Of a stretch of DNA of 64,000 nt, positions 49,080 to 57,242 are shown one piece after another. Below the pieces are notes generated by a model. The model ran no database searches, was not told the DNA's origin, and saw only the letters and a program-made list of their open reading frames with translations. Made by a program: the position numbers and the translations under genes. The stretch's first letter is position 1. Each line of letters starts with the position of its first letter. The DNA comes from EB88 sp965199135 (GTDB taxonomy: Bacteria; Acidobacteriota; Terriglobia; Terriglobales; Acidobacteriaceae), in NCBI GenBank assembly GCA_965199135.1, contig OZ240685.1:2046001-2110000 (forward strand). The letters are read 5' to 3'.

Positions 49080-50948
49080 CTATTCCACGGTAAAGGGCGC
49101 CGTCTGCGCGATCTCCTGCTTGGAAACGCCGTCGTTGACGCTGACCTTGACGCTGTACTTGCCGGCTGGGATCGACGACAGGGGCACCGTCTTTGCGAGC
49201 GTAATCTGGTCCGAGCTCGCACCGAGCGTCGAGGACTTCTCCTCGGTGGTGAAGATGGACTTTCCATCGGCCAGATTCGTGATCTGGTAGGTGATCATGG
49301 CGCCGTTCTTCTTGCTGTCCTGGTCGATGCCGAGGTTGTACACCTGCATCCAGAAGTTCAGGCTCTGGTCCTTGTGAAAGACAGCGGCCTGGGTCTGGTT
49401 GGCAGTCACCGCCGGCAGGATCTTGGTATTGCCGATGATGAAGTTGCCCGTGCCGATCTCCTTCGAGGGAACCTTCTGCATGTTGGAGGAGAGGATCAAC
49501 GAGGAGGACGACAGGCGGTCATCGTCGTAGCGGGGAACCACCACGCCCTGCGCCCAGGTGCCGATGTGATCCTCGTTGTTGACGTCCTTGATCGCGATAT
49601 CGACGCGGTAATGGCCTGGCCGCAACGGCAGCGCTTTCCAGTAGAGCTGCGAGTTGTTCATCAGCTTTGGCAGCAGTTCGCTCGGTTCTTCGACCTCGAC
49701 CGTGTCCTCGAAGCTCTGCACGATCTTGCCCGTAATCGACGACACGCGGCCGATGATGTGCACCTCACCCTTCGACACGCCATCGCTGGTCTTGAAGGTA
49801 ATGTCGCGGTTCTTGATCTGCACCGTGATCGGCATCAGCACGGTGTCATCCGTGACCTTGACGTAGTCGGTACGCACGTCGAAGGGGAAGAAGGGACCGT
49901 TCAGGACCTTGTGCGAGCTCAGGAACTCGGAAAGTTTCAGATCCTGAAACTTGATGACCGGTGGCGCCTGCAGCTTGGCGTAGCGCTCCAGCCGATCGAA
50001 CTCCTTGGACTGCTGCATGCCGCTCATCGGGCCGGTGCCCAGGTTCTCGAGGCCACCATGGAACCGGTCGGCCTGCTTGGCCATGCCCATCTGCTCGTAC
50101 ATGGTCGCGCCGGCGCCCGGAACGTGCAGCAGCGCGTCCTTTTCCGAACGATCGATGGTCATGTGGTAGTCGCCGCACATGCAGGTGTCCACAAACTCGA
50201 TGTCGATGTTGTCGCCGATACCTTCGAGGTAGCGGTAGTGCCAGATCTCGAAGGGAAAGGTCGAGGTGGTGCCGCCGCCTTCCTCCATCGGACGGTCATA
50301 GGTGCCACCCGAAGGATGCGAGTCAATGGAATCGGGCTTGCCATAGGCGATGTACATATGGCCGCGGTCTGTCAGCCAGCCGGGCTTGCCGGCGGCAAAG
50401 TGCTCGTTCGCATACGCGATGCGCCGGTAGTTTTCATCCCGGAAGGTGTTCTCCGGGCTCTCCGGGTCCGGGTTGCGCCGCTGCCAGAACTGCTCGATAA
50501 AGGCGTCGCGCTCCTCGTCGTTCGAGAGGCTCTTGAAGGCCTTGAGTTCCTGGTCGGTGATGATCCAGCGCACATCCTCGTTGGCCCACTTCTTGTACGG
50601 ACCCTTCAACTCCTGCCGGAGTTCCTTCTGCTGCGAGAACCGTTCCTTGTCCGAGAGCTTGCGATTGAGCGGGCTGTTCGGGTCGTCCTTGCCCCCCTGG
50701 TCGGTTCGTTCCACGTCGAGCAGCGCCTGGGCCGCCTTGGCGTTCGCCTGGGCCTCGCTCATATCCGCCGCGCTTGTGGAGACGGGCTGGGCTGTCGCGG
50801 ACTGGGCCGCAGCGGGTTCGGTGGCGGGGGTCTGCTGGGCAACGGACACTGCTCCAGCGACGGAAAAGAGAACCGCCGCCGAAGCAAGCTGCTTCAGGCG
50901 CGGGCGGAACAGGGTGGTGTCACGGGAAAAGAGGGAAAGCTTCGGCAT
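49080..50948 (-). CDS. GWxTD-domain exported protein
   Basis: The product has 622 residues. A signal peptide (ASAAVLFSVAGAVSVAQQ) is followed by an Ala/Pro/Gln linker and a repeated-helix region (KWANEDVRWIITDQELKAF, AFIEQFWQRRNPDPES). The diagnostic GWLTDRGHMYIAYGKPD lies near residue 190. The second half is beta-rich (HIGRVSSITGKIVQSFEDTVEV; FWMQVYNLGIDQ). GWxTD proteins occur in Bacteroidota, Acidobacteriota and related phyla and are of unknown function. A CMCGDYHM segment (Cys-x-Cys) occurs near residue 232. AGGAG is ten bases upstream of the ATG. Confidence 0.85.
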   Translation of the reverse strand: MPKLSLFSRDTTLFRPRLKQLASAAVLFSVAGAVSVAQQTPATEPAAAQSATAQPVSTSAADMSEAQANAKAAQALLDVERTDQGGKDDPNSPLNRKLSDKERFSQQKELRQELKGPYKKWANEDVRWIITDQELKAFKSLSNDEERDAFIEQFWQRRNPDPESPENTFRDENYRRIAYANEHFAAGKPGWLTDRGHMYIAYGKPDSIDSHPSGGTYDRPMEEGGGTTSTFPFEIWHYRYLEGIGDNIDIEFVDTCMCGDYHMTIDRSEKDALLHVPGAGATMYEQMGMAKQADRFHGGLENLGTGPMSGMQQSKEFDRLERYAKLQAPPVIKFQDLKLSEFLSSHKVLNGPFFPFDVRTDYVKVTDDTVLMPITVQIKNRDITFKTSDGVSKGEVHIIGRVSSITGKIVQSFEDTVEVEEPSELLPKLMNNSQLYWKALPLRPGHYRVDIAIKDVNNEDHIGTWAQGVVVPRYDDDRLSSSSLILSSNMQKVPSKEIGTGNFIIGNTKILPAVTANQTQAAVFHKDQSLNFWMQVYNLGIDQDSKKNGAMITYQITNLADGKSIFTTEEKSSTLGASSDQITLAKTVPLSSIPAGKYSVKVSVNDGVSKQEIAQTAPFTVE

Positions 50949-51129
50949 CAGCTGGGTACTCCTGCAAACAGCCTTATTCTAAGTGCCCCATACACGAGGA
51001 GCAAGCGGGAACCCAACCTTTGTTGCGGGTTCGTGCATCGCATAAGACCAACTTTGTTGCTGCCTTTGACTCGGCTTCGGCCTCATCCGTAAGCGCGCCG
51101 GGGATCGATTCTCTGCGAAGACCACGGGT

Positions 51130-52437
51130 CTATCGCAGTGCTTCGGCGGCTGCTTCCCGGGCGAGCGCCCGGTGAAGGGCCCGCTGCAGGGCCTCGCGGC
51201 TGTCCACGTACTCGCCCTCCCCCAACTGCCCCAGCGCGTGCTCCCGTTCGAGCGCGAGCAGCGCCTGCTCAAGGCTCGGCCGCAGACCGCGTCCCCGCGA
51301 GGCCGGCTCCTCGAGCGCCCCTTCGCTGGCGGGCTTTGCGCGCATGAGCCAGACCGCGCCCCCAAGCAGCAGCACCCCGAGTCCGCCCAGCAGCCAGGGC
51401 TTGTAGCGGTTCAACGGGTCCGGCGTATCGACGGGCGGCCCGAGGCCGCCGCCGGGGCGGGTATCTGCAGCCATCGAGCCGCTGGTCGCGACACTGTTCG
51501 GCGAGCCCGCGCCCGGGGTATTCCCGCCGCCCTGCGCGTTCTGCTCCTCCCGGGGCAGCTCGCCTACCCCATCGATCGAGAACGCGATCGGCGTCTGCGG
51601 GGCGACGCCCTTGCGCACAAAGGTCTGCGCATCCGGGTTTGCCGGAACCGGCTGCCACTCCGTGCCGCCCGGGGTGAACTTCATGCTCTTTGGCAAGAGC
51701 ACCACCAGGTTCTCGGTTGGGAGTGCCTCGCGTTGCGTCCAGTGGAGGTCCTTGCCGGTGTAGGGCAGGGTGTAGCTGACCTGGAAGCGCGTTTCCCCGG
51801 GCCGTACCGGAAAGATGAACGCGTAGTGCCCCTTGCCTGCCAGGGGGACCGGCGTTGACTCGACCGGCATGCCACCCGGGCCCATCGCAGCCGTGCCCTG
51901 GAGCTTGACGCCCTCAGGAAGAAAGAATTCGTACGCATGGTCGCTCAGCTGGGTCATCGCCGGCTCCGAGCTGTTGCGGACGAAGAAGTCTTCAGACACT
52001 CGCAGCTCGCCCGCACCCGCAGTCTGCATGCTCAGCACGTCGGCTTCGGTGGTGATCCCCTTCACCGAAGGCGCCACGTCATACACATCCACATCGACCG
52101 TGTGCGCCTGCGGTGGAGCTGGCTGGAAGTAGGCGGCCTTCTGGTGCGAGACGCGGACCAGGTGCATGCCATCATCCGCAACAGCGAGTGTGTATCTGCC
52201 GGCGGCGTCGGTGGTGGTCTGGGCGGCGACCTGCATGCCCTGCCCAAAGGCGATCAGCGCCACCGTGTCCCCGGCGACGAGCTTGCCCGTTGTGCGATCG
52301 GTCACCGTGCCGGTGATCGTTCTGGGTGCGGCCAGCGCACCCACGGGGGCGAGCAGCAACAGGGACGCAAGAAGCAGGGGGCGTGCCTCTGTTCGTGGGA
52401 AGAGGGATCGTGGCTGGGCGGGCGTCGGCACGTTCAC
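51130..52437 (-). CDS. Membrane-anchored carboxypeptidase-regulatory-domain protein, ccm-linked
   Basis: The product has 435 residues from GTG 52437, four bases after the CcmI-like stop, so it belongs to the ccm operon. It has a signal peptide (LLLASLLLLAPVGALA), a carboxypeptidase-regulatory-like sandwich (ITGTVTDRTTGKLVAGDTVAL...DAAGRYTLAVADDG), about 200 residues of further strands, and a Gly/Pro/Asn linker. A single helix (WLLGGLGVLLLGGAVWLMR) and a charged helical tail follow. The tail (ALEREHALGQLGEGEYVDSREAL) echoes the CcmI-like protein's helix pair. A part in handling heme or apocytochrome outside the membrane is inference from position. Confidence 0.75.
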   Translation of the reverse strand: MNVPTPAQPRSLFPRTEARPLLLASLLLLAPVGALAAPRTITGTVTDRTTGKLVAGDTVALIAFGQGMQVAAQTTTDAAGRYTLAVADDGMHLVRVSHQKAAYFQPAPPQAHTVDVDVYDVAPSVKGITTEADVLSMQTAGAGELRVSEDFFVRNSSEPAMTQLSDHAYEFFLPEGVKLQGTAAMGPGGMPVESTPVPLAGKGHYAFIFPVRPGETRFQVSYTLPYTGKDLHWTQREALPTENLVVLLPKSMKFTPGGTEWQPVPANPDAQTFVRKGVAPQTPIAFSIDGVGELPREEQNAQGGGNTPGAGSPNSVATSGSMAADTRPGGGLGPPVDTPDPLNRYKPWLLGGLGVLLLGGAVWLMRAKPASEGALEEPASRGRGLRPSLEQALLALEREHALGQLGEGEYVDSREALQRALHRALAREAAAEALR

Positions 52438-52441
52438 CAGT

Positions 52442-52765
52442 CTACTGTCCGCGGGCAGCGCGCACCGCGGGCCGCTCACCCGGGTGCGGCCGGCCCTCGC
52501 GCCCCTCGACCGCATCCATCTCGGCGACCACGATCGCTGCTTCGGCTTCGAGCGCATCGCGCTCGAACTGGTACTCCTCGTCGCGATACTTGCCGGCGCG
52601 GTGCTCGAAGCTCAGATCCCGCAGGTTGTCATAGAGCTGCGCCTTGCGCTCGGCGAGGTACTCGAGCCGCGGCTTCTCCGTCTGGGCTGTGACCCGCTTC
52701 TCGGGGTAGAAGATATACACGCCTAGCGCAAGGGTGAGCAGCAGCGAGCAAACGAGTGCGGTCAT
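52442..52765 (-). CDS. CcmI-like small membrane protein (cytochrome c biogenesis)
   Basis: The product has 107 residues. One N-terminal helix (LVCSLLLTLALGVYIF) is followed by a charged helical pair (LEYLAERKAQLYDNLRDLSFEH, GKYRDEEYQFERDALEAEAA). This is the CcmI/CycH N-terminal pattern without the TPR domain. It overlaps ccmH by four bases (ATGA). It probably helps CcmF/CcmH present apocytochrome c, by analogy with CcmI. The end is loosely Arg/Pro rich. Confidence 0.75.
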   Translation of the reverse strand: MTALVCSLLLTLALGVYIFYPEKRVTAQTEKPRLEYLAERKAQLYDNLRDLSFEHRAGKYRDEEYQFERDALEAEAAIVVAEMDAVEGREGRPHPGERPAVRAARGQ

Positions 52766-53268
52766 CGGTCGCCTGCCTCCCGGCGGACGCGGGCCAGCAG
52801 CTCGCGCTGGTGAGGATCGATCTGTTTTGGGTCGGGCGAGCCAGGGAACGCCGGCACCGGGACCCTGCGGTGGCGGGCCTTGCGCCAGCGACGGAGCATC
52901 AGGATCGCGCCCAGGATCCCGAGGATCAGCACGGCGGGCGGAACCACCCAGGCCGCCTGGTTGAAGCGGGTCAGCAGTGGAGAGGCGAGCGCGGTCGGAC
53001 CATACTCCTGCTCAAACGCGACCAGCACCGCGTGATCGCTCATGCCCGAACTGACGTCGGCGCGCAGCGTCTTGAGCATAGGGCCGGAGTTGGGGCAGCC
53101 GACATGGTTGCACTCGCCAAGCAGCTGCACGCAGCCGCAGGTGCACATCATCTGGTGGCTTAGGGCATTTGTGCGCTCCGCGACATCGGTCGCGCCAATG
53201 AGCCCGGGACCGAGAACCAGGGCGAGAACCACAGCGGACATCGTGCGAACAAAACGGGACTGCATCAA
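52762..53268 (-). CDS. ccmH: Cytochrome c biogenesis protein CcmH, atypical cysteine motif
   Basis: The product has 168 residues. A signal helix (TMSAVVLALVLGPGLIGA) is followed by the CcmH domain LSHQMMCTCGCVQLLGECNHVGCP. In E. coli CcmH the reductive motif is LRCxxC. Here it is MMCTCGC with two additional cysteines downstream, so the spacing is CxCxC. GPTALASPLLTRFNQAAWVVPP and a final membrane helix are normal CcmH features. It overlaps ccmF (4 bases) and the CcmI-like gene (4 bases), so all three are translated together. Confidence 0.88.
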   Translation of the reverse strand: MMQSRFVRTMSAVVLALVLGPGLIGATDVAERTNALSHQMMCTCGCVQLLGECNHVGCPNSGPMLKTLRADVSSGMSDHAVLVAFEQEYGPTALASPLLTRFNQAAWVVPPAVLILGILGAILMLRRWRKARHRRVPVPAFPGSPDPKQIDPHQRELLARVRREAGDR

Positions 53269-55325
53269 TCACCACCCTGGGCAGGAACAAGCCCACCCTG
53301 GCCGCTCGGCACGGCCTCACGCCGGGCCTGCACGGCAAGCGCCGCGGTTCGGTTCGGCGCCAGCGCCACCGCGGTGCCCGCGACCACCAGGATCACGCCG
53401 ATCCAGATCCAGGCGACGAGCGGATTCAGAAACACCTTGATGACCGGCTGGCCATTGTCGGGGTCCTTGCCGGCATAGACCGTGTAAAGGTCCCAGGCGA
53501 GCGTCGAATGGTTGGCAACGATCGTCTCGGTCTGCTGGCTCGAGGGATAGAAGCGTTTCGCAGGCGTGAGCGTCGTGATCAGCTTGCCATGCTCGTACAC
53601 GTCGAGCAGCGCGTACTCCGAGTCATAGTTCGGGTTCGAGTCCTGCGAGAAGCTCTCGGCGACGAGCGTGTACGGCCCGACCTGCATGTGGTCGTGGTAG
53701 GCCATCTCCCGCTCCTGGCTCTGGTTAAAGGCCGAACCAGCGAACCCGATGAAGATGATCGCTACGCCGAGATGGATGATGTAGCCACCATAGCGGCGGG
53801 TGTTGCGCTGGATCAGCAGCAGGGCCGAGCGCAGGAGATTGCGGCCGGTCTGCAGGCGAAGCACCTGCGCCCCGCGGAGGAACTCCGAGACCACAGCCGT
53901 GATGACGAAGACGGCCAGTACCCAGACCGTCCAGGCATAGAACGAACCAATGCTCTCCCACGGACGCTCGCCCCACACCGCGAGCAACACGCCGACGATC
54001 AGTGCCGCCCCCACCGGGCGGACAAGATTGCGCCGGACCGAGCGAAGCGAGCCCGAGCGCCAGGCCAGCAGGGGCCCCACACCCGTCAGGAACATCAGGA
54101 AAATGCCAATAGGCACCGCCACCCGGTTGTAGAAGGGCGCGCCGACGGTGACGCGGTTGCCCTGCACATACTCCGAGAGGATCGGAAAGAGCGTTCCCCA
54201 GAGGATGGTGAAGCAGGCAGCCAGAAGCACGATGTTGTTGAAGAGAAAGCTTGACTCGCGCGAAACCAGGGACTCGATCTCATGCTCCGCGGTCAGGTGC
54301 GACCGCTGCCGGGCGAAGGTCACCGCGCAGACAACAAAGGTGACCAGCATGAAGCCATGAAACCAGCCGCCGATCGAGCTCTGGGCAAAGGCATGCACCG
54401 AGGAGACGAGCCCGGAGCGCGTGAGGTCGGTGCCGAGCAGCGTCAGCAGGAAGGTGGAAAAGATCAGCCACACGTTCCACTTCTTCATCATGCCGCGCTT
54501 CTCCTGCATCATCACTGAATGCAGAAAGGCGGTACCCGTGAGCCAGGGCATCAGCGAGGCATTTTCGACTGGATCCCAGCCCCAGTAGCCGCCCCAGCCC
54601 AGCACCGAGTAGGCCCAGTGCGAGCCAAGAAAGATGCCCACCGTCAGGAACAGCCAGGTCACCATCGTCCAGCGTCGCGTGATCTGGATCCACTTCTCGC
54701 CGGGATAGCGCATCATCAGCGCGCCGAGCGCGAAGGCGAAAGGAACGGAGAAGCCGACATAGCCGAGATACAGCATCGGCGGATGGATCACCATCTCCGG
54801 GTACTGGAGCAGGGGATTGAGCCCGAAGCCGTCAGGCGGGATCGTGCCACCGACCAGTGCAAAAGGCGGGGCGACAAAGTTCAGCAGGAGCAGGAAGAAC
54901 AGCTGGATCGCAGCCAGGATCGTCGAGGCATACGCGAAGAGCTTCACGTCTGTGCGGTGCCGCAATCGCAGCACGAAGCCGTAGGCGGCCAGCAGGAACG
55001 CCCAGAGCAGCAGCGAGCCTTCCTGCCCGCTCCAGAGCGCAGCAAACTTGTAGGCGCCCGGGAGGTCGCGGTTCGAGTGGTGCAGGATGTAGGAGACCGA
55101 AAAGTCGTTGGTGAACGCGGCGTAGACCAGCGCAAAGGCGGCGCAGGTGACGGCGACAAAGCTCGCGATGCCGGAGCGACGCGCGGTCTCGGCCAGGCGC
55201 TCGGGCGCGATCCGGCCGCGTCCGCCGGTCGCGAGCTGGCGTAAAGCGACCGTGCCCGCGAGCAGCGTGTAGCCGCTCAGGGCGAGGGCGAGCAGAAGAG
55301 CGTAACTGCCGAAGGCTGGCATCAT
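53265..55325 (-). CDS. ccmF: Heme lyase CcmF
   Basis: The product has 686 residues and about 14-15 helices. The WWD heme-handling motif is WGGYWGWDPVENASLMPWL near residue 245. Conserved NRDLPGAYKFAALWSGQEGSLLLWAFLLA lies near the N-terminus and MVIHPPMLYLGYVGFSVPFAFALGA follows. It attaches heme to c-type cytochromes with CcmH and CcmI. It is the first gene of a minus-strand operon ending at 51130. CcmA-E are not in the window and may be elsewhere. The ATG at 55325 has no strong ribosome-binding site. Confidence 0.95.
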   Translation of the reverse strand: MMPAFGSYALLLALALSGYTLLAGTVALRQLATGGRGRIAPERLAETARRSGIASFVAVTCAAFALVYAAFTNDFSVSYILHHSNRDLPGAYKFAALWSGQEGSLLLWAFLLAAYGFVLRLRHRTDVKLFAYASTILAAIQLFFLLLLNFVAPPFALVGGTIPPDGFGLNPLLQYPEMVIHPPMLYLGYVGFSVPFAFALGALMMRYPGEKWIQITRRWTMVTWLFLTVGIFLGSHWAYSVLGWGGYWGWDPVENASLMPWLTGTAFLHSVMMQEKRGMMKKWNVWLIFSTFLLTLLGTDLTRSGLVSSVHAFAQSSIGGWFHGFMLVTFVVCAVTFARQRSHLTAEHEIESLVSRESSFLFNNIVLLAACFTILWGTLFPILSEYVQGNRVTVGAPFYNRVAVPIGIFLMFLTGVGPLLAWRSGSLRSVRRNLVRPVGAALIVGVLLAVWGERPWESIGSFYAWTVWVLAVFVITAVVSEFLRGAQVLRLQTGRNLLRSALLLIQRNTRRYGGYIIHLGVAIIFIGFAGSAFNQSQEREMAYHDHMQVGPYTLVAESFSQDSNPNYDSEYALLDVYEHGKLITTLTPAKRFYPSSQQTETIVANHSTLAWDLYTVYAGKDPDNGQPVIKVFLNPLVAWIWIGVILVVAGTAVALAPNRTAALAVQARREAVPSGQGGLVPAQGGD

Positions 55326-55397
55326 GGGCGTTTCCGGGCGCTCGCTTGAACCGCGGGGTGCGCTCTCTCCGATTGTCGCAGACCGGGGCTCGCTCCT

Positions 55398-55469
55398 TCA
55401 GCGCAGCTGAGCAGGGGGTCTTCAGCGCAGCTGAGCAGGAGGGTCCTCAGCCCAGCTGAGCAGGAGGAG
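55398..55469 (+). repeat. Tandem repeat, three 24-25 bp units
   Basis: Three head-to-tail units start at 55398, 55422 and 55447 with the core TCAGCGCAGCTGAGCAGGRG. The third has CCCAGC instead of CGCAGC. Each unit contains the palindromic CAGCTG. They lie in the gap between ccmF (divergent) and the receiver-domain gene, 150-225 bases upstream of the latter's start. Confidence 0.9.
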
Positions 55470-55620
55470 GCAAGGACACGGCGAACACTGCGGCAGGTTT
55501 CGCGAGCCCGGTGTCGATCTGCCGCGCAGGAGGTGCGACGGCAAAGTACAACCTAATACCCCACTTACTCATCCACTCCCTCTGATACAGCGGGGACGTC
55601 GCCCTTGTGTCCGAGAGACC

Positions 55621-56001
55621 ATGGAAACGCAGATCCTGCTGGTAGATGACAACCCAATTCAGGCACAGGCCCGCGAAGCGATCCTGCAGCGCGCGGGAGC
55701 CAGCATTCTGCTGGCACGGAGCGCCGCTGAAGCCTTGCGGATTCTCGAGGTTGGGGGAAACCGTGAAGCGATCGGCCTGATGGTAACCGACCACCTGATG
55801 CCCGGCATGAATGGTCCTGAACTGGTACGCAGAGTTCGCGAGCAAATGCCCGCGCTGCCTATCCTGGTGCTAAGTGGGCTGCCGGACGCTGAGGCAGAGT
55901 ACACCGATCCCGTGTTGTTCCGGTTGAAGCCCTTTCCCCCCGGAGAGTTGATTCGCCTGGTGAAACACATGCTGACGGATGTTACCCGCCGCAGTGCCTG
56001 A
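55621..56001 (+). CDS. Single-domain response regulator (CheY-like receiver)
   Basis: The product has 126 residues of receiver domain only. The acidic pocket is in ILLVDDNPIQAQ, the phospho-accepting Asp is in VTDHLMPGMNG (about D60), and the conserved Thr/Ser and Lys are in LVLSGLPDAE and FRLKPFPPGEL. With no output domain it probably passes phosphate or binds a partner. No kinase is adjacent. The gene stands between tandem repeats (55398-55469) and a small zinc-ribbon gene. Confidence 0.9.
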   Translation: METQILLVDDNPIQAQAREAILQRAGASILLARSAAEALRILEVGGNREAIGLMVTDHLMPGMNGPELVRRVREQMPALPILVLSGLPDAEAEYTDPVLFRLKPFPPGELIRLVKHMLTDVTRRSA

Positions 56002-56010
56002 ACGAACCCA

Positions 56011-56036
56011 TTGTGTATCTCGTTTGTGTATCTCGT
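56011..56036 (+). repeat. Perfect tandem duplication of a 13-mer
   Basis: TTGTGTATCTCGT occurs at 56011-56023 and 56024-56036. It immediately follows the receiver-domain gene. Confidence 0.85.
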
Positions 56037-56064
56037 TGAAAAGATGTAGTTACCTCTGATGTTT

Positions 56065-56084
56065 TCCCGAAACGGGACTTGACA
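56065..56084 (+). promoter_or_regulatory. Palindrome next to a TTGACA box
   Basis: TCCCG-AAA-CGGGA (56065-56077) is a perfect 5-bp palindrome with a 3-base spacer, ending one base before TTGACA (56079-56084). It may be an operator over a -35 box, but no good -10 box is seen at the right distance, so this is tentative. Confidence 0.3.
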
Positions 56085-56261
56085 TACATTACCTCCGGAT
56101 CGCAGGATCAGCTGCACCGACCCGCAGCGAAGTTTCTCTATGACAATAAAGTTGTAGCTTTTCAGAACTTTTTGAAGCGAGTCGGCTTCTTACAGTAGGG
56201 TCTCGTGCGTGGCCAGAGATCTCCGACAACAGTGAGCAGTGGCGGCAAAAGGGGAATCTGG

Positions 56262-56564
56262 ATGACGAAGACTGTACAAGGACGGCAGGTAGCCGGAGAG
56301 AAACCTCGATGCACCCATTGCAAGGACTCTGAGCTGCGACGCCAGGGCCGGAACGGGTTCCTCCAGAGCGTGATCCTGCCATATTTTGGCCTGTATCCGT
56401 GGGAGTGCGGGCAGTGCCGCAAGGTCTATATCTTAAGCCAGCGTTCACTGGACTACCGGCAACATTCGACCGAAGGGTCCTTCGGCCCAAGACGGGAACT
56501 GCCCCCGCCGTCGCTGCCGCAGATCGCCCTGCAGGCGCTTGCGCAGCGAATGACCTCACGCTAA
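56262..56564 (+). CDS. Small zinc-ribbon protein, unknown
   Basis: The product has 100 residues from ATG 56262 (GGGG seven bases upstream). Two CxxC pairs (PRCTHCKDSEL near residue 16; WECGQCRKVYIL near 48) are spaced about 30 residues apart, a typical zinc ribbon. The hydrophobic block FLQSVILPYFGLYPWECG lies between them. The C-terminus is loosely structured (GSFGPRRELPPPSLPQI). I know no function; such small ribbons bind DNA, RNA or another protein. A 13-bp inverted repeat terminator follows. Confidence 0.7.
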   Translation: MTKTVQGRQVAGEKPRCTHCKDSELRRQGRNGFLQSVILPYFGLYPWECGQCRKVYILSQRSLDYRQHSTEGSFGPRRELPPPSLPQIALQALAQRMTSR

Positions 56565-56609
56565 GTACGCGGAATCACGGCGTAAGTCGTAGAAAATGAT
56601 GAGTTCAGC

Positions 56610-56641
56610 GGAGAAGGCAGGCCACGCAGCCTGCCTTTTCC
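56610..56641. terminator. Hairpin between 56564 and the WXXGXW gene
   Basis: GGAGAAGGCAGGC (56610-56622) pairs with GCCTGCCTTTTCC (56629-56641) with one G-T mismatch and a 6-base loop. It lies between two convergent genes and should terminate both. Confidence 0.7.
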
Positions 56642-56654
56642 AGTGGCTGGTATG

Positions 56655-56960
56655 TTAGCCGCGCCAGTGACCGGGCATCCAGTGGTAGCCAGAGGGACCA
56701 CGATCCCAGCGCCCCGGAACCCAGACTGCTGCCGGGCGGGGCGGGAGCACCCAGCGGCCCCCCGTCCAAATATAGGCGTGACCATTCCAGCGGTGATAGC
56801 CCGGGACCCAGACAAAGCCGCGTCCGGGAGCAGCATAGGGGCGCTCCACCACGGGCGGCGGCGGCGCAACCCGGACATACTGAGCCACGGCCGAGGCGAG
56901 CGGCAGGATGGCTCCAAGGATAGCGAGAAGTGCAGTGCGTTTCAGATAGTTCGCGTTCAT
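56655..56960 (-). CDS. Exported WXXGXW-repeat protein
   Basis: The product has 101 residues. A signal peptide (ALLAILGAILPLASAVAQ) is followed by a Pro-rich linker and repeated aromatic motifs. These are WVPGYHRWNG, YIWTGGRW, WVPGRWDRG and YHWMPGHW, the WxxGxW/YxWxxGxW pattern of small exported proteins. The motif is probably a compact aromatic beta-fold; function unknown. The start at 56960 begins the signal peptide. It is convergent with the zinc-ribbon gene and divergent from the export operon at 57243. Confidence 0.8.
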   Translation of the reverse strand: MNANYLKRTALLAILGAILPLASAVAQYVRVAPPPPVVERPYAAPGRGFVWVPGYHRWNGHAYIWTGGRWVLPPRPAAVWVPGRWDRGPSGYHWMPGHWRG

Positions 56961-57242
56961 GATCGAGTCTCCTGAGAAGCTAGGATTGCTCTCCCTTTCC
57001 GCATAAAACCGGAAGGGAGGGGTTTCGGTGGTTGGAACCCAGCTTCATCGCCATGGTTGCGCTTTCGCCGGTGTTCCCTGACGACGCTCCCATCGGCGGA
57101 GGGAGTGCGTCGAACCAGCGTAGCGCCTTCCCATGGAGGTCTCGACACTTCCCGGTGGCAGTGGGGGATGCGCAGGGTATGATGGCCTGAATTCGAGCCG
57201 CAAACAATGCGAGACGGCGCGAGCAGCAACGTGGAGCGGGTC

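Noticed and set aside
49374..51092. A 572-codon plus-strand frame over the GWxTD gene
   Set aside because: Antisense shadow. The minus-strand protein has a signal peptide and the GWxTD motif, whereas this frame has neither.
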